Shown: positions 13,301 to 24,181 of the stretch, one piece after another | How positions within the stretch are numbered: the first letter of the stretch is position 1 | Layout: the number at the start of each line of letters is the position of its first letter | Assembly (NCBI RefSeq): GCF_021018895.1 | Contig: NC_079377.1 | Span: 9,988,501-10,052,500 of the forward strand | DNA length: 64,000 nt | Reading direction: 5' to 3' | Origin: Seriola aureovittata | Taxonomy: Eukaryota; Chordata; Actinopteri; Carangiformes; Carangidae | The notes under the pieces: model-generated | Database searches by the model: none | Told to the model about the DNA's origin: nothing | What the model saw: the letters and a program-made list of their open reading frames with translations, nothing else | Program-made: the position numbers and the translations under genes

Positions 13301-14455
13301 GTTTACTTTTTGCTCAAGTAATATTCCCACACTTTTTCAACATTTAATACCTACATTGAAACATATTCTGTAGATCTAATATCAGATGGGATGAAACATT
13401 CATTTTCCAGAGCTGCTTTACCCATTACCAGCTTTGTTCCTTTTCAGAAGCTTCATGCAGCACCAGCTGCTGTGCCACATTATACCTGCTTCTCACAGCT
13501 GACTTCATGCTGCTTAATGAGGCAGGATCTTTGCCGCCATGGCGAACTTCTCACACGCATTTTAGAGCAGGCTTGCTATGAAATATTTAGACTTTGCTCA
13601 TTTCAAAGCACAGTATGTCTAAAATACTACACTTTACCTCATCAATTTGCATTACAAAACCTTTGAACGTCCAAAACTTCTGAACTTTAACTCCTTTTGA
13701 AAACAGCAACATTTCCTTCTCCCTAAACCTTTTTTCTTGATCCCCCCTGCTTTTTTAAATACTCCTCTGTTCCAGTAGAAGTTTCTGAAAACCTTCATCA
13801 CAATCCTGAGAGAAACCCCAGTGTCAATTTTCCAGATTTTTCAACTGTTATGTGGATTTGGTTTAGATTACCAACTCTCTAGAGAGTTGTCCTTACTAAT
13901 CCTTGTTTTTCAAAGTTTGAATAGAAGAATAGATTTTGTAGTGCATCTCGCTACTGCTTTATCAGCCTAACCATGTATCAAGATATCAAGAGTGATACTC
14001 CTCGCTTCAACCTGACAGAACAAATCACTGTATTAAATAACTGCAGCAAAATCAAAATGTGAATGTTTAAGAATTCCCAGGAGCCCTCTATCACCATGAA
14101 AGATATTTTAGTCAAAAACTAAAATATTAACAAAAGATCTAATTTGTGGTGTCACTGAGAGAAACTCTCCTGCTGTGTCTCTGAACTGCAGAACGCTTAC
14201 TTCACCTTTTACATCAAATGAACCTCAGTTAATTGTGGTGTTAACAGATATGAACTTGTTCCAGGTTGTCAAGGTCAGCCTTTCATTAAGCTTTAATGGA
14301 GGACATTAAGGAAATATGTTTTATTTATGTCCCCAAGGATAAGTGGACTCATTCCTACTTTCAGATTGAGAGCTGATCTGTTCAAAATGTGTCACCTCTG
14401 GAATATCTTTAGTTATTTAATTGTTTTCTAATTCTTCTAATGTGTTCTCTTGCAG
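10332..14455 (+). other. ston1: Presumed first intron of ston1
   Basis: Non-coding, AT-rich DNA. Contents: a C-rich tract at 11944-11963 (runs of 6, 5 and 7 C split by single A), a short GT run at 11772-11784, and a perfect 18-bp palindrome at 13872-13889 centred on CTCTAGAG. A second exon-like CpG patch at 12,770-12,900 has no usable long frame. The intron ends with a good acceptor (polypyrimidine then TGCAG) at 14455. Confidence 0.5.
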
Positions 14456-16905
14456 AGGAGAAGGTCTGAAGTGGGGGACAATTAATCCAAAAGAGGAGGA
14501 ACTGTTTTTTGGACTGGACATCATTCATCTGCAGCCATGTGTTCTACTAATCACTCAAACTGGGTCACATTTGAAGATGACAACACACCCCTCTCATCAC
14601 CTCAGAAGCCTCTACAGTCACCAGGGCTTATCAAAGCATCGGTACCGCGTCCCAATGGTCTGAAATTAGTGCTTCCTCCAATCAGAGATACTTCCTGGAG
14701 CTTCAGTCGTTCCTTGGAATCCCCTCAAAGCCACTCAAGCCTTAGTGGAAGTTCCTGTGTACCATGTAACACACCCTTTTGCACTCCTGTTAGTGGGGGT
14801 CCTAGCAGCGCATCCCCATTTCATTCCAACACGTGGGAAAAGAACGACTTCTTCCAGAGTTTGTCCAGCACATCGACCACTTCTGCTCCCTCTCCTGCAC
14901 CAGAGGCCTTGAATCAAACCTCAGATGGACCAAGCCCTTTCCCTTCTTTCCAGGGGAACTCAGGACACTATAACCCCTTCTGGGATGGATCTAGACACAG
15001 CGCAGATGTGGGCAGCTCCTCCTCAGACTCAGAATGTGACAACAGCCTACCACGTTTCTTTATTCGGACCAAAGACGGCAGTGAACCTCCACGTGACCAT
15101 CTCCAGAGCTCCTTCTCCTACGTTTGCCACAGGTTGGAAGGCCTACGAACAGAAACAGACCCTGAAGTGGAGACAGAAAAAGATGGGGAGAGGCAGCAAA
15201 GTTGCAAAAATGAAGTGCTAAGTGAAGATTCAACTCAGTTCGTTCCTCGGGGTCTGTTTCGTAGCCAGAAGAGAGACGGCTGGCCTGTCATGCTCAGGAT
15301 TCCTGAAAAAAAGAACCGCATGTCTTCTCGACAGTGGGGGCCGATCTACCTCCGCTTGTTGCCGGGAGGTGTGCTGCAGATGTACTACGAGAAAGGGCTG
15401 GAGAAGCCGTTCAAGGAGTTCCAGCTTCTCCCTCAATGTCGGCTCTCGGATCTTAAACTGGAAAGCTACGGAGAGCCTCGCAAGGTCCTCGCAGTCAAGG
15501 TGGAACACTTCTCCTACATTGAGAAGAAACGCTATCACCCAAAGTTGGAGGTTAGTCATGATGCAGAGGTAGACCAGCTGCTCAAGTTTGGCTCCACAGT
15601 GCATGACGACATGGAGGACTTAGTAGTATCCATGGAAGAGGAAATCTTCAAACTGTGTATGCCCCATCAGCAGAGGCGGCACTATGAGGAGCAGGAGCTG
15701 TCGCTGCAGATCACTGATCATATCTGGGTACAACTGGATAAGTCTGGAGGAGTCGTGGAGCGGACAGCTTTCACCCAGATTCACTGTCTGGCTTTTCTGA
15801 ACGGACTAGGGGATTGTTTTCTTGCCCTAAATGATCTCGGGCTGCTGCGCTTCGACTCCAGCTACGGGTCCGAGGAGGGCAGTGAACTCTGGATGGAGAT
15901 TGCTGACTGCCATTTTCACAAATGTGTGAATGAGACAGAGTTTCAGAGGTCCCGGCTGATTAAGTTCTCTCCTCCTGACGCCTGCAGGGTAGAGCTGATG
16001 CGGTACAAGACAACAAGTCTGGCTTGCACAGATATTCCTTTCTCAATCAAAGCTGTGGTCACAGTTCAAGGTGCCTATGTGGAGCTGCAGACCTTTCTTA
16101 ACATGTCAGCCACCTTCCTTTCCTCCATGGGGGGGTCTGACAGGCACCCACTGTGTGAGAATGTAGTGATCCGTGTGCCGGTGCCAGGCGACTGGGTCAA
16201 AGTGACACAGACAGTGGCCTTGCTGCGACAGAGGTCACTGAAGGCCCGTATGAACAGAAATGCCTGCTTGGGCTCTGTCGGAAATGCAGATTCACAGCCT
16301 GTCATGCAGGTGTCAATTGGCACTGTCAAATATGAGAATGTGTATTCAGCCGTCGTGTGGAGGATCGACAGACTGCCAGCGAAAAATACAGGTAAACACA
16401 TTTACATATCATGCTCTCATTAGCTTCTTTGGCTTGGCTTCTTGTGCATGTGCACAGTATGTTTGCTACTCAGTAGAGTAACACTCTAACTACAAGTGAC
16501 CATTGTTTTCTCTTTTTGTAGCAGTGGATCATCCCCATTCATTTTCCTGCAAGCTAGAGCTGGGATCTGATCAGGAGATCCCAAATGACTGGTACCCTTT
16601 TGTCACGATGGAATGTGAAATAATGGGCGCAGTTGTGTCGCAGACCAGGGTGAAGTCACTGGGCACCACGAACGACATCCAGCCGCAGAAACATTTGACC
16701 AGTTGGACACGCTATCATTGTCAGGTAAGATGTTTCATCAATAACAGTATTGTGCTCAATGCATGCACAAGCTTTAATGTAGATGGAGGAAACACCTTCA
16801 TTTATTAGTGCATGTAACCTAATGTTGTGTTTTTTTTAGGTGGAAGTGGAGAAGAAATGGATTGAAACGGAATCACAGAGGCAGTCCGGCTGTATGACAC
16901 AGTGA
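14456..16905 (+). other. ston1: Exon map of ston1
   Basis: Exon with 5' UTR end and main coding part 14456-16391 (ATG at 14537), then 16522-16724, then terminal coding exon 16840-16905 plus 3' UTR. Donors are GTAAAC at 16392 and GTAAGA at 16725. The middle exon has a tandem CAG acceptor (GTAG then CAG), so it may begin at 16522 or 16525. The first choice gives AVDHPH, which fits the human SLDHPH spacing. The middle exon ends in phase 0. Confidence 0.9.
14537..16905 (+). CDS. ston1: Stonin-1, endocytic adaptor-like protein
   Basis: Three coding exons (14537-16391, 16522-16724, 16840-16905) give 707 aa, close to human STON1 (735 aa). It starts MCSTN...WVTFEDD, like the human protein. Residues 1-235 are low-complexity and Ser/Pro-rich, with an NPF motif at 146-148 (GHYNPFWDG), a classic EH-domain ligand. 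About residues 245-385 form the stonin homology domain (FRSQ, LRIPEKKN, SSRQWGPIYL, LPGGVLQMYYE, GLEKPFKEFQL). From about 390 to 690 is the mu-homology domain (DYHFHKC-type IADCHFHKCVN, VVTVQGAYVELQ, KARMNRNACLGS, AVVWRIDRLP, HPHSFSCKLELGSDQEIP, DWYPF). Stonins act in clathrin-mediated endocytosis at the plasma membrane, as AP-2-associated sorting adaptors for synaptotagmin-type cargo. The single large coding exon holding most of the protein is also how I recall the human gene. The start codon is the first ATG in an exon beginning at 14456. Confidence 0.97.
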
Positions 16906-18135
16906 TGATTAAGGAGGACCTTATCCTCTTTGGTCCAAGACATTTGCCAAAATCTTCTTAGTAGTGAAAATGGATGAGAGAAAATGAACAAAAACAAGGG
17001 TGACGAGGGACTTTTCTGCTTATATATCCGGTGTCAAATTCATCTAATAACACATAGCCTGGTAACCGATTTTATATCCTTTAACTGAGACTGAATTATT
17101 CTAGACCTAATCAAAAAAATTAACATGGTCTTTTTGCCTAGCACTTTACATTTAATAGATTTATTAATTGTAAGATTACAGTTTATATGAGTATTGTATA
17201 TAAGCTTGCATTTGCATCATCTGCACTGCCCTCCAGAATGATTGGCAGCTTTAATAAACGTACGCCGGACAGGCTGCATGAGATAAACAGCTTAAGTAAT
17301 GAGCAACATTCACTGTGTTTGAGGAAAACTAATTATCAGTAGATGTTTAGCATCAGACCCTGTTGTTGCCCTGCGATTTTTAAACTTCACATATTTCCAA
17401 ATTGACTCACTTAGGTACGACTCCTCCACATTTAAATTAAATGTTATTTGGCAGTGGCATTACTGTTTTGTTTGTTTTATATTGTGCTCTAAGAATCTCA
17501 GTAGGTAGGTGACATCAGTAAGTGTCAGACAAAACAATGTTAAAACGTTAATATTTTGAACGGTAACTGTCTTGCCTTCTGCCAAATACAGACACAGTGC
17601 ACTTACAAAGTGAAACAGCAGTAGCGGTTATATGACTGATTGACTGCAGCCTAATACAGTGTGTCCAATGCTTGGAGTGGTTTTTGAAGTTGTACTATAG
17701 TAGCAGCTTTACACAAACCTTTCCTTGTAAAAGAAATGACTGCGCAACATAGGGTGTTAATACTCTTATATAAAGTGAGATATTAATTTTCTAATGTTTT
17801 TTCACATTTATACAACTCATTACTTTGGTTGCTTACCTCGAGCTGACCTTTTACTTTCTACCGAGGTTGTATTCTGGAGGACTGTATTGTTATTTAAACA
17901 AATCAAATCTTTATTATGTGATCTTTCTGCCTCTGGGTTGTGAGTAGGTTGAATGAAAGAAATAGAGTGGTGAAGCTTTGTAGTGAACAAGGCCCTAAAT
18001 GATGATTTGTATGTATGAGGTACCTGGCTTAAGCTGGATATTATGTACATCATGAGTAAAAATTGAATTAAACCTGAGTGACTGGTACCTTTTCACATAT
18101 GTTGTTAAGACTGAAATAAAGTATCGTGCTCTATT
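16906..18135 (+). other. ston1: ston1 3' UTR with two poly(A) signals
   Basis: Non-coding AT-rich sequence after the TGA. AATAAA hexamers lie at about 17252-17257 (proximal) and 18115-18120 (distal), allowing a 0.35-kb or 1.2-kb UTR. Boundaries are inferred from the hexamers. Confidence 0.55.
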
Positions 18136-19492
18136 GTACACACTCTATTAAAACTTTAGATAAAGTAAAAACACATTTTATAGTTTATACCTCGTTAAAC
18201 TAAGTCCCAAACCACTTAATGATAATTGTGTTTTGGCATGTGGTTGATACATACGGTATGTAGGCATGGTACGTTGTGTTATTTTTGCCCTGAAAGCAAC
18301 ACTGCAGTGTCAGAATGCATAAAAATCTCTGGATGACATCTCCCACACAAAGCTTTTGTTTGTGGTCACACAAACCTGGAGAAACTGCGCATGCTGAAAC
18401 ACCACAATAACGCACTTCAAACTCACAGAAATGAGAGATCTTGACCCTATACCCAATTTATTAAACTATTACCCAGTGATGAAGGAATACTTCTTTCATG
18501 TTTAACTGTGTTTCAAACATTGTATGATTAACTATGACAGGTTTTGGATGATTTTCAAGTTGTTTGTTCTGGTTGATCATCACAGCGGGCTTTGTTTGTG
18601 GCTGTAAATTGACTGTGGTTATGGCTCTGAGGAAGCCTACAAAGGATAATGTTTTAAATTCATCTTCTTATAATTCAAGGAGAACTTATATCTGAGTCCA
18701 GAGTTGCTTTATAGTCATGTGACAGCTAAGTGCCTGCTAGTTTCTCCAACTGCAGTATCTACAGAGGTGTCTCATGTTGCTGCTTTTCAGCCGTAGCACT
18801 CTCATCCTTCCTCTGAGGAGTCAACCTACAGTGTTGAAAGAGAGCCAGCATTGCCAAACGGATGCTTGGAGGAAGCAGGGGTCACGGCTCCTTGCTGTTG
18901 CTACAAATCTATTGAACGCCAAGTTCAAAATGAAGTGTTTTGTAAAGGGTGAAATATTTTTAACTCCTGGCATTCTGCACTCCTGGGATCTGAAACTGTA
19001 CTGAGCTCCCAGCTCTGTGGAAAAAATGTGGAACAGTGTAACCTTTCTGTTGAAAGTAACCAGAAAAGGAGAGATGGAAAGGTTCTGCAGAACAAGAATA
19101 TTTGAGGGATTGGATAACCACAGTTACTCTGAAACTGCACGTCTGAGATAAGCCACCACTAAGGTCATGAAGCCATATTCAGCATTAGTAGTGTTTTTGT
19201 CTCTATAGGTTTCACTGCTATGAGAAAGTATTGGAAATCTCAACTGTGGGTAAATTTAAGTTGCTCTGCAGCGGTACCAACTATCGCTGTTTTTACACAC
19301 TCTCCATCCAAACAAGTGAACGCCTCCAGCCACGCCTTTCTGTGGAGCCTGATTACAGTCACCTGTGTGTGCACTTTCTATCAAGCTGCTGCGGGCAAAA
19401 CGTTGACTTTATCAGCGTTAAATTCGTGTGTTATGTGTCCAATTTGATGGAAGTCCATTGTCACCTTTCAGCAGTTGTTTCTGCCTTGAATC
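18136..19492. other. Spacer between ston1 and gtf2a1l, with presumed gtf2a1l promoter
   Basis: No coding exon is seen. The last 250 bases before the gtf2a1l ATG are less AT-rich but have neither a CpG island nor a clear TATA box. The promoter must lie here or the transcript must arise by read-through from ston1. No repeat family recognised. Confidence 0.4.
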
Positions 19493-22400
19493 ATGCTGAC
19501 CAACACAGGCCCAGTGGTAAGCAGCGCTGCTTTTTTAGTTAGTTTTGCTACACGCTAACTAATAATAGCAAAACTATTGAATTGTGTGTAGGCCGTGAAG
19601 TAGCCTAATGACTGTGCACAGTTCTCTTCAGATATAGGTTATTTATTGTGAGTCTCAAACTGTTTATTTGGAATAGCTCCGTGCAGTTTAATTCATCATG
19701 TTTTCAAACCAAATTTTATTCAGAAAGCTATTAATTATGTCTAAGATGGCTTTCTATATCGCCACATGTAAACTCAGTGTGGTCAGTGTTTGGCGCTTCA
19801 ATAAATCTGCCTAGAAATATTTTATGCCAGTAACGTTTTATCTGGGACTATTTAAATTGATGGAAATGCAGAGTGGGGAGACTTATTCTGAAAATAAAAA
19901 TTGTACTTACAAAAGTACAATTACCGTCTACTGGCGGATTATACGTAACCCGAAATGAAAAGTGACTTTGATATGTTCAGAAAATGTCCTCAGTTATATT
20001 TTGGCATGATTCTGTTTTTTGTACATCAGTCGGCAACATAGAAAAAGCAGATGTTTGAATGGACTTTGGTTTGTAGCTTATTAAACATAAACAGACTGGT
20101 TGTGATCATTTAATCCTCACAAGCAGCTCAACAGCTTCTGACTTACACTTTCTGTAACCGACTGCAGGCCAAACTCTACTTGTCCATAATTGATGATGTG
20201 ATTGAGAGTATGAGGGAGCTCTTCTTGGATGAAGGGCTTGAAGACTGCGTTCTTGACGACTTAAGACGTGTGAGTCATAGTCTACATAACCCTGTTTAAC
20301 TTTTTTATTTTATTTTTATTTATTTATATTTTTTTAAAAGCTACATACAAACTTTAATGAGCATCTTGACTGAAGTTGTCAGTTACAGCAAAGTTAGATC
20401 ATCTACTGAGGAAGTATGCACCAGAGCAGGGAGACATACTGCTGTGTCTTCTGCTGTGCAGCTTTGGGAGTCAAAGATGATGCAGTCTAAAGCAATGGAA
20501 GACTTCAGGAAAAACAACATTAACTCATCCAACTTTGTGCTCCAGCTCCCCGCCAGCTACAGTCAGACTGATCAAGAACTGGCAGGTAACACAGTGCCGC
20601 TAGAAAAACTCAACTGCTTACCAACAAAACTAAACATCTTCAGATACATTTTAACTTATCCGAAGACAAGTAATGCAGATGGTCAAACTAAGAGTATTTT
20701 AAAGCTGTTCACTTTAAATGCACCATGAAAGGAAAATATACCAGTGTGTGCAACGTTACAGCGGATTACCTTTTTGGATTTAGACATTTTTGGTGCGAGT
20801 TTGTGCATAAAGGGTACAAACTAATGTAACTGAAGTGATTTAGAGAGAAGAAAGCCCATTCTTCAGGTGTTTGTATCACCTGCTGTTATCTGGTTTCTGT
20901 CATCAGCATCAGTTGTGATCCCTGCAAGTCAGAATATCCCCGGCTTCCCAGTCAAGGCAAGTATCATCTACATTTACAGTATATCTCCTCCTTTTTTGAA
21001 TATTGATTTGAAGTAATTTTTCAGAGCCGACAAAATCAGATTTCATCAGATTCTTATCTAAAAGCAAAGTAAAATAATAATAATATAATCTGGTTGCTTA
21101 AATTGAATTTGTAAATTGCAGACACCAAACTAAAAGTGGGAAAAAATTTAGACTTGAACAAGGATTTTTTAAAACTAGATTACACACTTGGATCATATGA
21201 CTAACCTGTCTGATTCATTGATGATTACATGCTTCGTAGCCCAGATGTGTGTGAGGTATTGTTTTCACCAGAATTTTTATATCAGAACTTCACTGGATAT
21301 TGTATTTGAAAATACTGAAGACTTGAATTTTCTATATGTGGAATTAAAAACTGAAAAACGTTTTTGAAATTGCACCATATTAAGTGGCACCATATTAAGT
21401 GACCACATAAACTCAGCTAGATGGTTGCCATAGCAAAAATATTTCTCCTTTGCGTAATGTTTAATTGCAGAACAACTCAGAGACGATGACTACCTTCTCT
21501 CTCCCTGCTGGGTTAGCTTACCCTGTGCAGATACCAGCAGGAGTCACTCTACAAACAGCCTCCGGTACGCCATGACTTCACATGTTATGGGCCTACATTT
21601 GTTCCTGTTTTTAGCCTGGACCGTCGGTTGGAAATAACATTTCACTCCTCTCTTTCGCCTCACTAAGGTCAACTTTACAAGGTCAACGTTCCTGTTGTGG
21701 TTACTCAGGCCCCAGCAGGTCAGCAACCTGTATCTCACTCCACACAGAAAGCTCCTGCCCCTCAGTCAGCTGCAATCCCAACAAATACCATTCATCCTCA
21801 GGAGGTGGAGCCACCCCCTCTCCTAGCTCCCCCTGTCTCACAGCCGCCACATCCAAAGACTGCTTTACTCCCCAGTCAGGAGAACAGCCTCCCCCAGCAG
21901 CCACAGGTTCCCGCTGCTGCTGACACCTCGCAGCTTCAGGGGGTCCCCTCTCCATCGCCGGAGGTCACGCTGGGAGAAAATGAGCCGAGTCCACAAGCTG
22001 AACCTGTGAACTTAAGTATGAGCGCCTCACCCAGCGGTCAGGCGTTAGACTTCCAGCTCAGCACAGAGGAGGCTTTGACACAGACAGCACAGTTAAAGAC
22101 CAGAGACATTGATGACATCCTGAAAAAAGTGATCGAGGAGGAGAGGGAGAAAGCGGAAAAGGTGAGGAAACTAGTGTCTGCAAAGGCTAAAGACCAGTCT
22201 GTGGCTTTTCTCTGGGTAATTTTAATGAGAATATTCCCTTTTTAAGCAAATACAAGAAATAGGAAAAGACTAGAATGAATGAATAATTACACATTTGGGA
22301 AATACACTTATTCACTTTCCTGCTTAGTTACATGAGAAAATCGACACAACTTTCATATTTGTATGCTAAATGTGTAGCTGGAGCCAGCAGCTGGGTAGCT

Positions 22401-24181
22401 TAGCTTAGCATAAAGACTGGAAATGGGGAAACAGCAAGACTGACTTTGTCTGATTTCAATAAAATCTGCCTTCCAGCAACTCTAAAGCTCATTAATAAAC
22501 ATGTCAGTTAGTTTAATCCTTTATGCTAAGCTAAGATCACCAGCGGCTTGCTCTAGCTTTATATTGACTGGATCAACATAAAGTGGTATTGATCCTTTCA
22601 CCTAACTTGCGGCAAGAAAACATTTGTGTATTTCCTAAAATGTCCCTCTTGAAGGGGTGCTCAGCCAGTGTTAAAAAATGTGTGTTTTAAAAGACATGGG
22701 TGTTTATTAGATAGAGAGGCTACAAGGAAAGACATTCATTTGCATTGTGGGAAGTTTAGGATCCAGTATTTTTGGAGTTTTACCCATACTAGCAAGTAAA
22801 AGTCGAACAGCAACCTCCAGGAAAATGAAGTAACACTCAAGTACCAAAAGCTACACTTCCTCAAATGCCCACTTGAGGCTGACGAGTCGAAGCCAGTCAA
22901 TCCCCATAGACTCCCATGTTAAAATGCCCAACTTCACAACAGAAATAAACATGTTTACAGCCTGTTACAAAAAATGTTTTTTCTGTCTCTACAGCTAATT
23001 CCCCCCTTCATGACAACAGTACTGGGAGGGAATTTTTACAAAATTCACCTGTTTAAATTTTATTAATGCTTAAAGTTCTGCATAATTGATGGTGTGCAGC
23101 AGCTTTGAGTGACAGGTGGGTGAGAGTATGCTTGCCACAAACCGGCTCCACGCACACCCCACCTCTTTGCCTATTTTGAGATTAGCAGGGAGTCAGACAC
23201 CGACTCTTCAGAAACCTATGGGTCACAGAGGCTGCGTCCATCTTTACATACAGCCTATGGTAAAAGTCAAGACAACATTTCCATGTATCCCCCAATGTTT
23301 AGAAGTTCAGTACTAAACCCCTCTCTAAATGCCCCTTTAATTCGTCTGAAATGGATGTTTCCATTTGTGATAAAAATTAGCATTCATGTAATCAAACTTT
23401 GTCCCATTAAAGTATTTTTGACTACACAGACTGCTGTGCTGTCATCTTACACATAACCGTTATGTTTCTTCTTGCCGTTCCTGCTATGGACCAGGGCTAC
23501 AGCTACAGTGAACTGTCGGACATTGTTCAGCTGGATGGTCCTGCAGACAACTCTGACATCGAGGAGGAAAATGGAGTTCCCCTGGAAGAGAACGACTATC
23601 TGGGTATAATCAACGCAGAGGCCATAAAGGCCCTGCAGGAAGGAGATGGAAGCAGTGACGGCAACAGCATCTCCTCCAGCAGCGACAGTGAGGGAGCAGA
23701 TGAACTCGGTAATGTAGAGGAAGAGGTGAGAGAGAGATTCTGATGTTTTACTTTTTTTTAACACTGAAGAAGCTCTGGAGTGTCACGCTTTAGAGGCAGG
23801 CAGCACAGATTTTTTTTTCCAACAGCATTTCTTTGATTGCACATTTTAACGGCTTGTTTTCCCATAACACTTTGTGTTGATAAGGATCCTTTGAATTCAG
23901 GTGATGATGTGATTGAGCAGGACATCCCCGATCTTTTTGACACCGACAATGTTATCGTTTGCCAGTACGACAAAGTAAGAACATTTCAGCTCTAAACTCG
24001 CCATTATTTACCTCTTAATAAAGCCCAGTGCTGAATGCTGACTGTTAATATTGTAAAATGTTCTTTATTGCAGATTCACCGCAGTAAGAACCGCTGGAAG
24101 TTTCATTTGAAAGACGGAGTGATGTGTTACGCAGGGAGGGACTACGTGTTCTCTAAAGCTGTTGGGGAAGCTGAGTGGTAA
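19493..24181 (+). CDS. gtf2a1l: TFIIA alpha/beta-like factor (GTF2A1-like, ALF)
   Basis: Nine coding exons give 438 aa (human GTF2A1L 478 aa). The N terminus (AKLYLSIIDDVIESMRELF, then LWESKMMQSKAMEDF) is the TFIIA-alpha helical domain. PVQIPAGVTLQTASGQLYKVNVP matches the middle motif of GTF2A1L from memory. Residues about 195-290 are a Pro/Gln-rich linker. DIVQLDG (Q308-G311) sits where the Taspase-1 site lies in TFIIA. An acidic region follows, then the beta domain DPLNSGDDV...DLFDTDNVIVCQYDKIHRSKNRWKFHLKDGVM and the terminal GEAEW. The protein pairs with the small TFIIA gamma subunit to stabilise TBP on core promoters; the GTF2A1L paralogue is testis/oocyte-enriched in mammals. GTF2A1L is preferred over GTF2A1 because of position next to ston1 and the QLPAS, VVIPAS and DNVIVCQYD features. 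The start is the ATG giving eight residues before the conserved AKLY. This short first exon is the least certain part. Confidence 0.95.
21373..21402. repeat. 15-bp direct repeat, two copies
   Basis: CACCATATTAAGTGG is followed at once by CACCATATTAAGTGA in the intron before gtf2a1l exon 5. A simple local duplication. Confidence 0.85.
22291..22643. mobile_element. Foldback/MITE-like dispersed repeat in gtf2a1l intron
   Basis: About 353 bp with imperfect terminal inverted repeats: ACATTTGGGAAATACA at the left and TGTATTTCCTAAAATGT at the right. The interior also pairs (AGCTTAGCTTAGCATAAAG at about 22397 against TTTATGCTAAGCTAAG at about 22521). The text resembles a short repeat I know as abundant in percomorph genomes (phrases such as CTTAGCATAAAGACTGGAAA). 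No coding capacity, so non-autonomous. Confidence 0.75.
22821..23260. repeat. Dispersed teleost repeat, SINE/MITE-like
   Basis: The segment reads as a known fish interspersed repeat, with hallmark phrases CAATCCCCATAGACTCCCAT (22900-22919), ATGCCCAACTT and ACAGCCTATGG at its end. It has no coding frame and its exact ends are not defined here. Recognition is from memory and the family name is left open. Confidence 0.65.

Larger units (their letters stand above)
19493..24181 (+). other. gtf2a1l: Exon map of gtf2a1l
   Basis: Coding exons: 19493-19516, 20168-20269, 20462-20585, 20907-20956, 21471-21564, 21668-22161, 23495-23725, 23885-23974, 24074-24181 (TAA at 24179-24181). Phases close throughout (1317 nt). 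The donor after 20956 is GCAAGT, a GC-AG intron. The only nearby GT would shift the next exon out of its conserved frame. The 1.3-kb intron 22162-23494 is largely made of two dispersed repeats. Confidence 0.88.

Noticed and set aside
15222..15604. Overlapping frames on both strands inside ston1 (15222-15572 +, 15230-15604 -)
   Set aside because: Shadows of the conserved stonin homology domain; the ston1 frame explains the sequence.
21697..22245. Stand-alone 182-aa Pro/Gln-rich protein
   Set aside because: It is exon 6 of gtf2a1l run on into the intron. The donor at 22162 ends the real exon.
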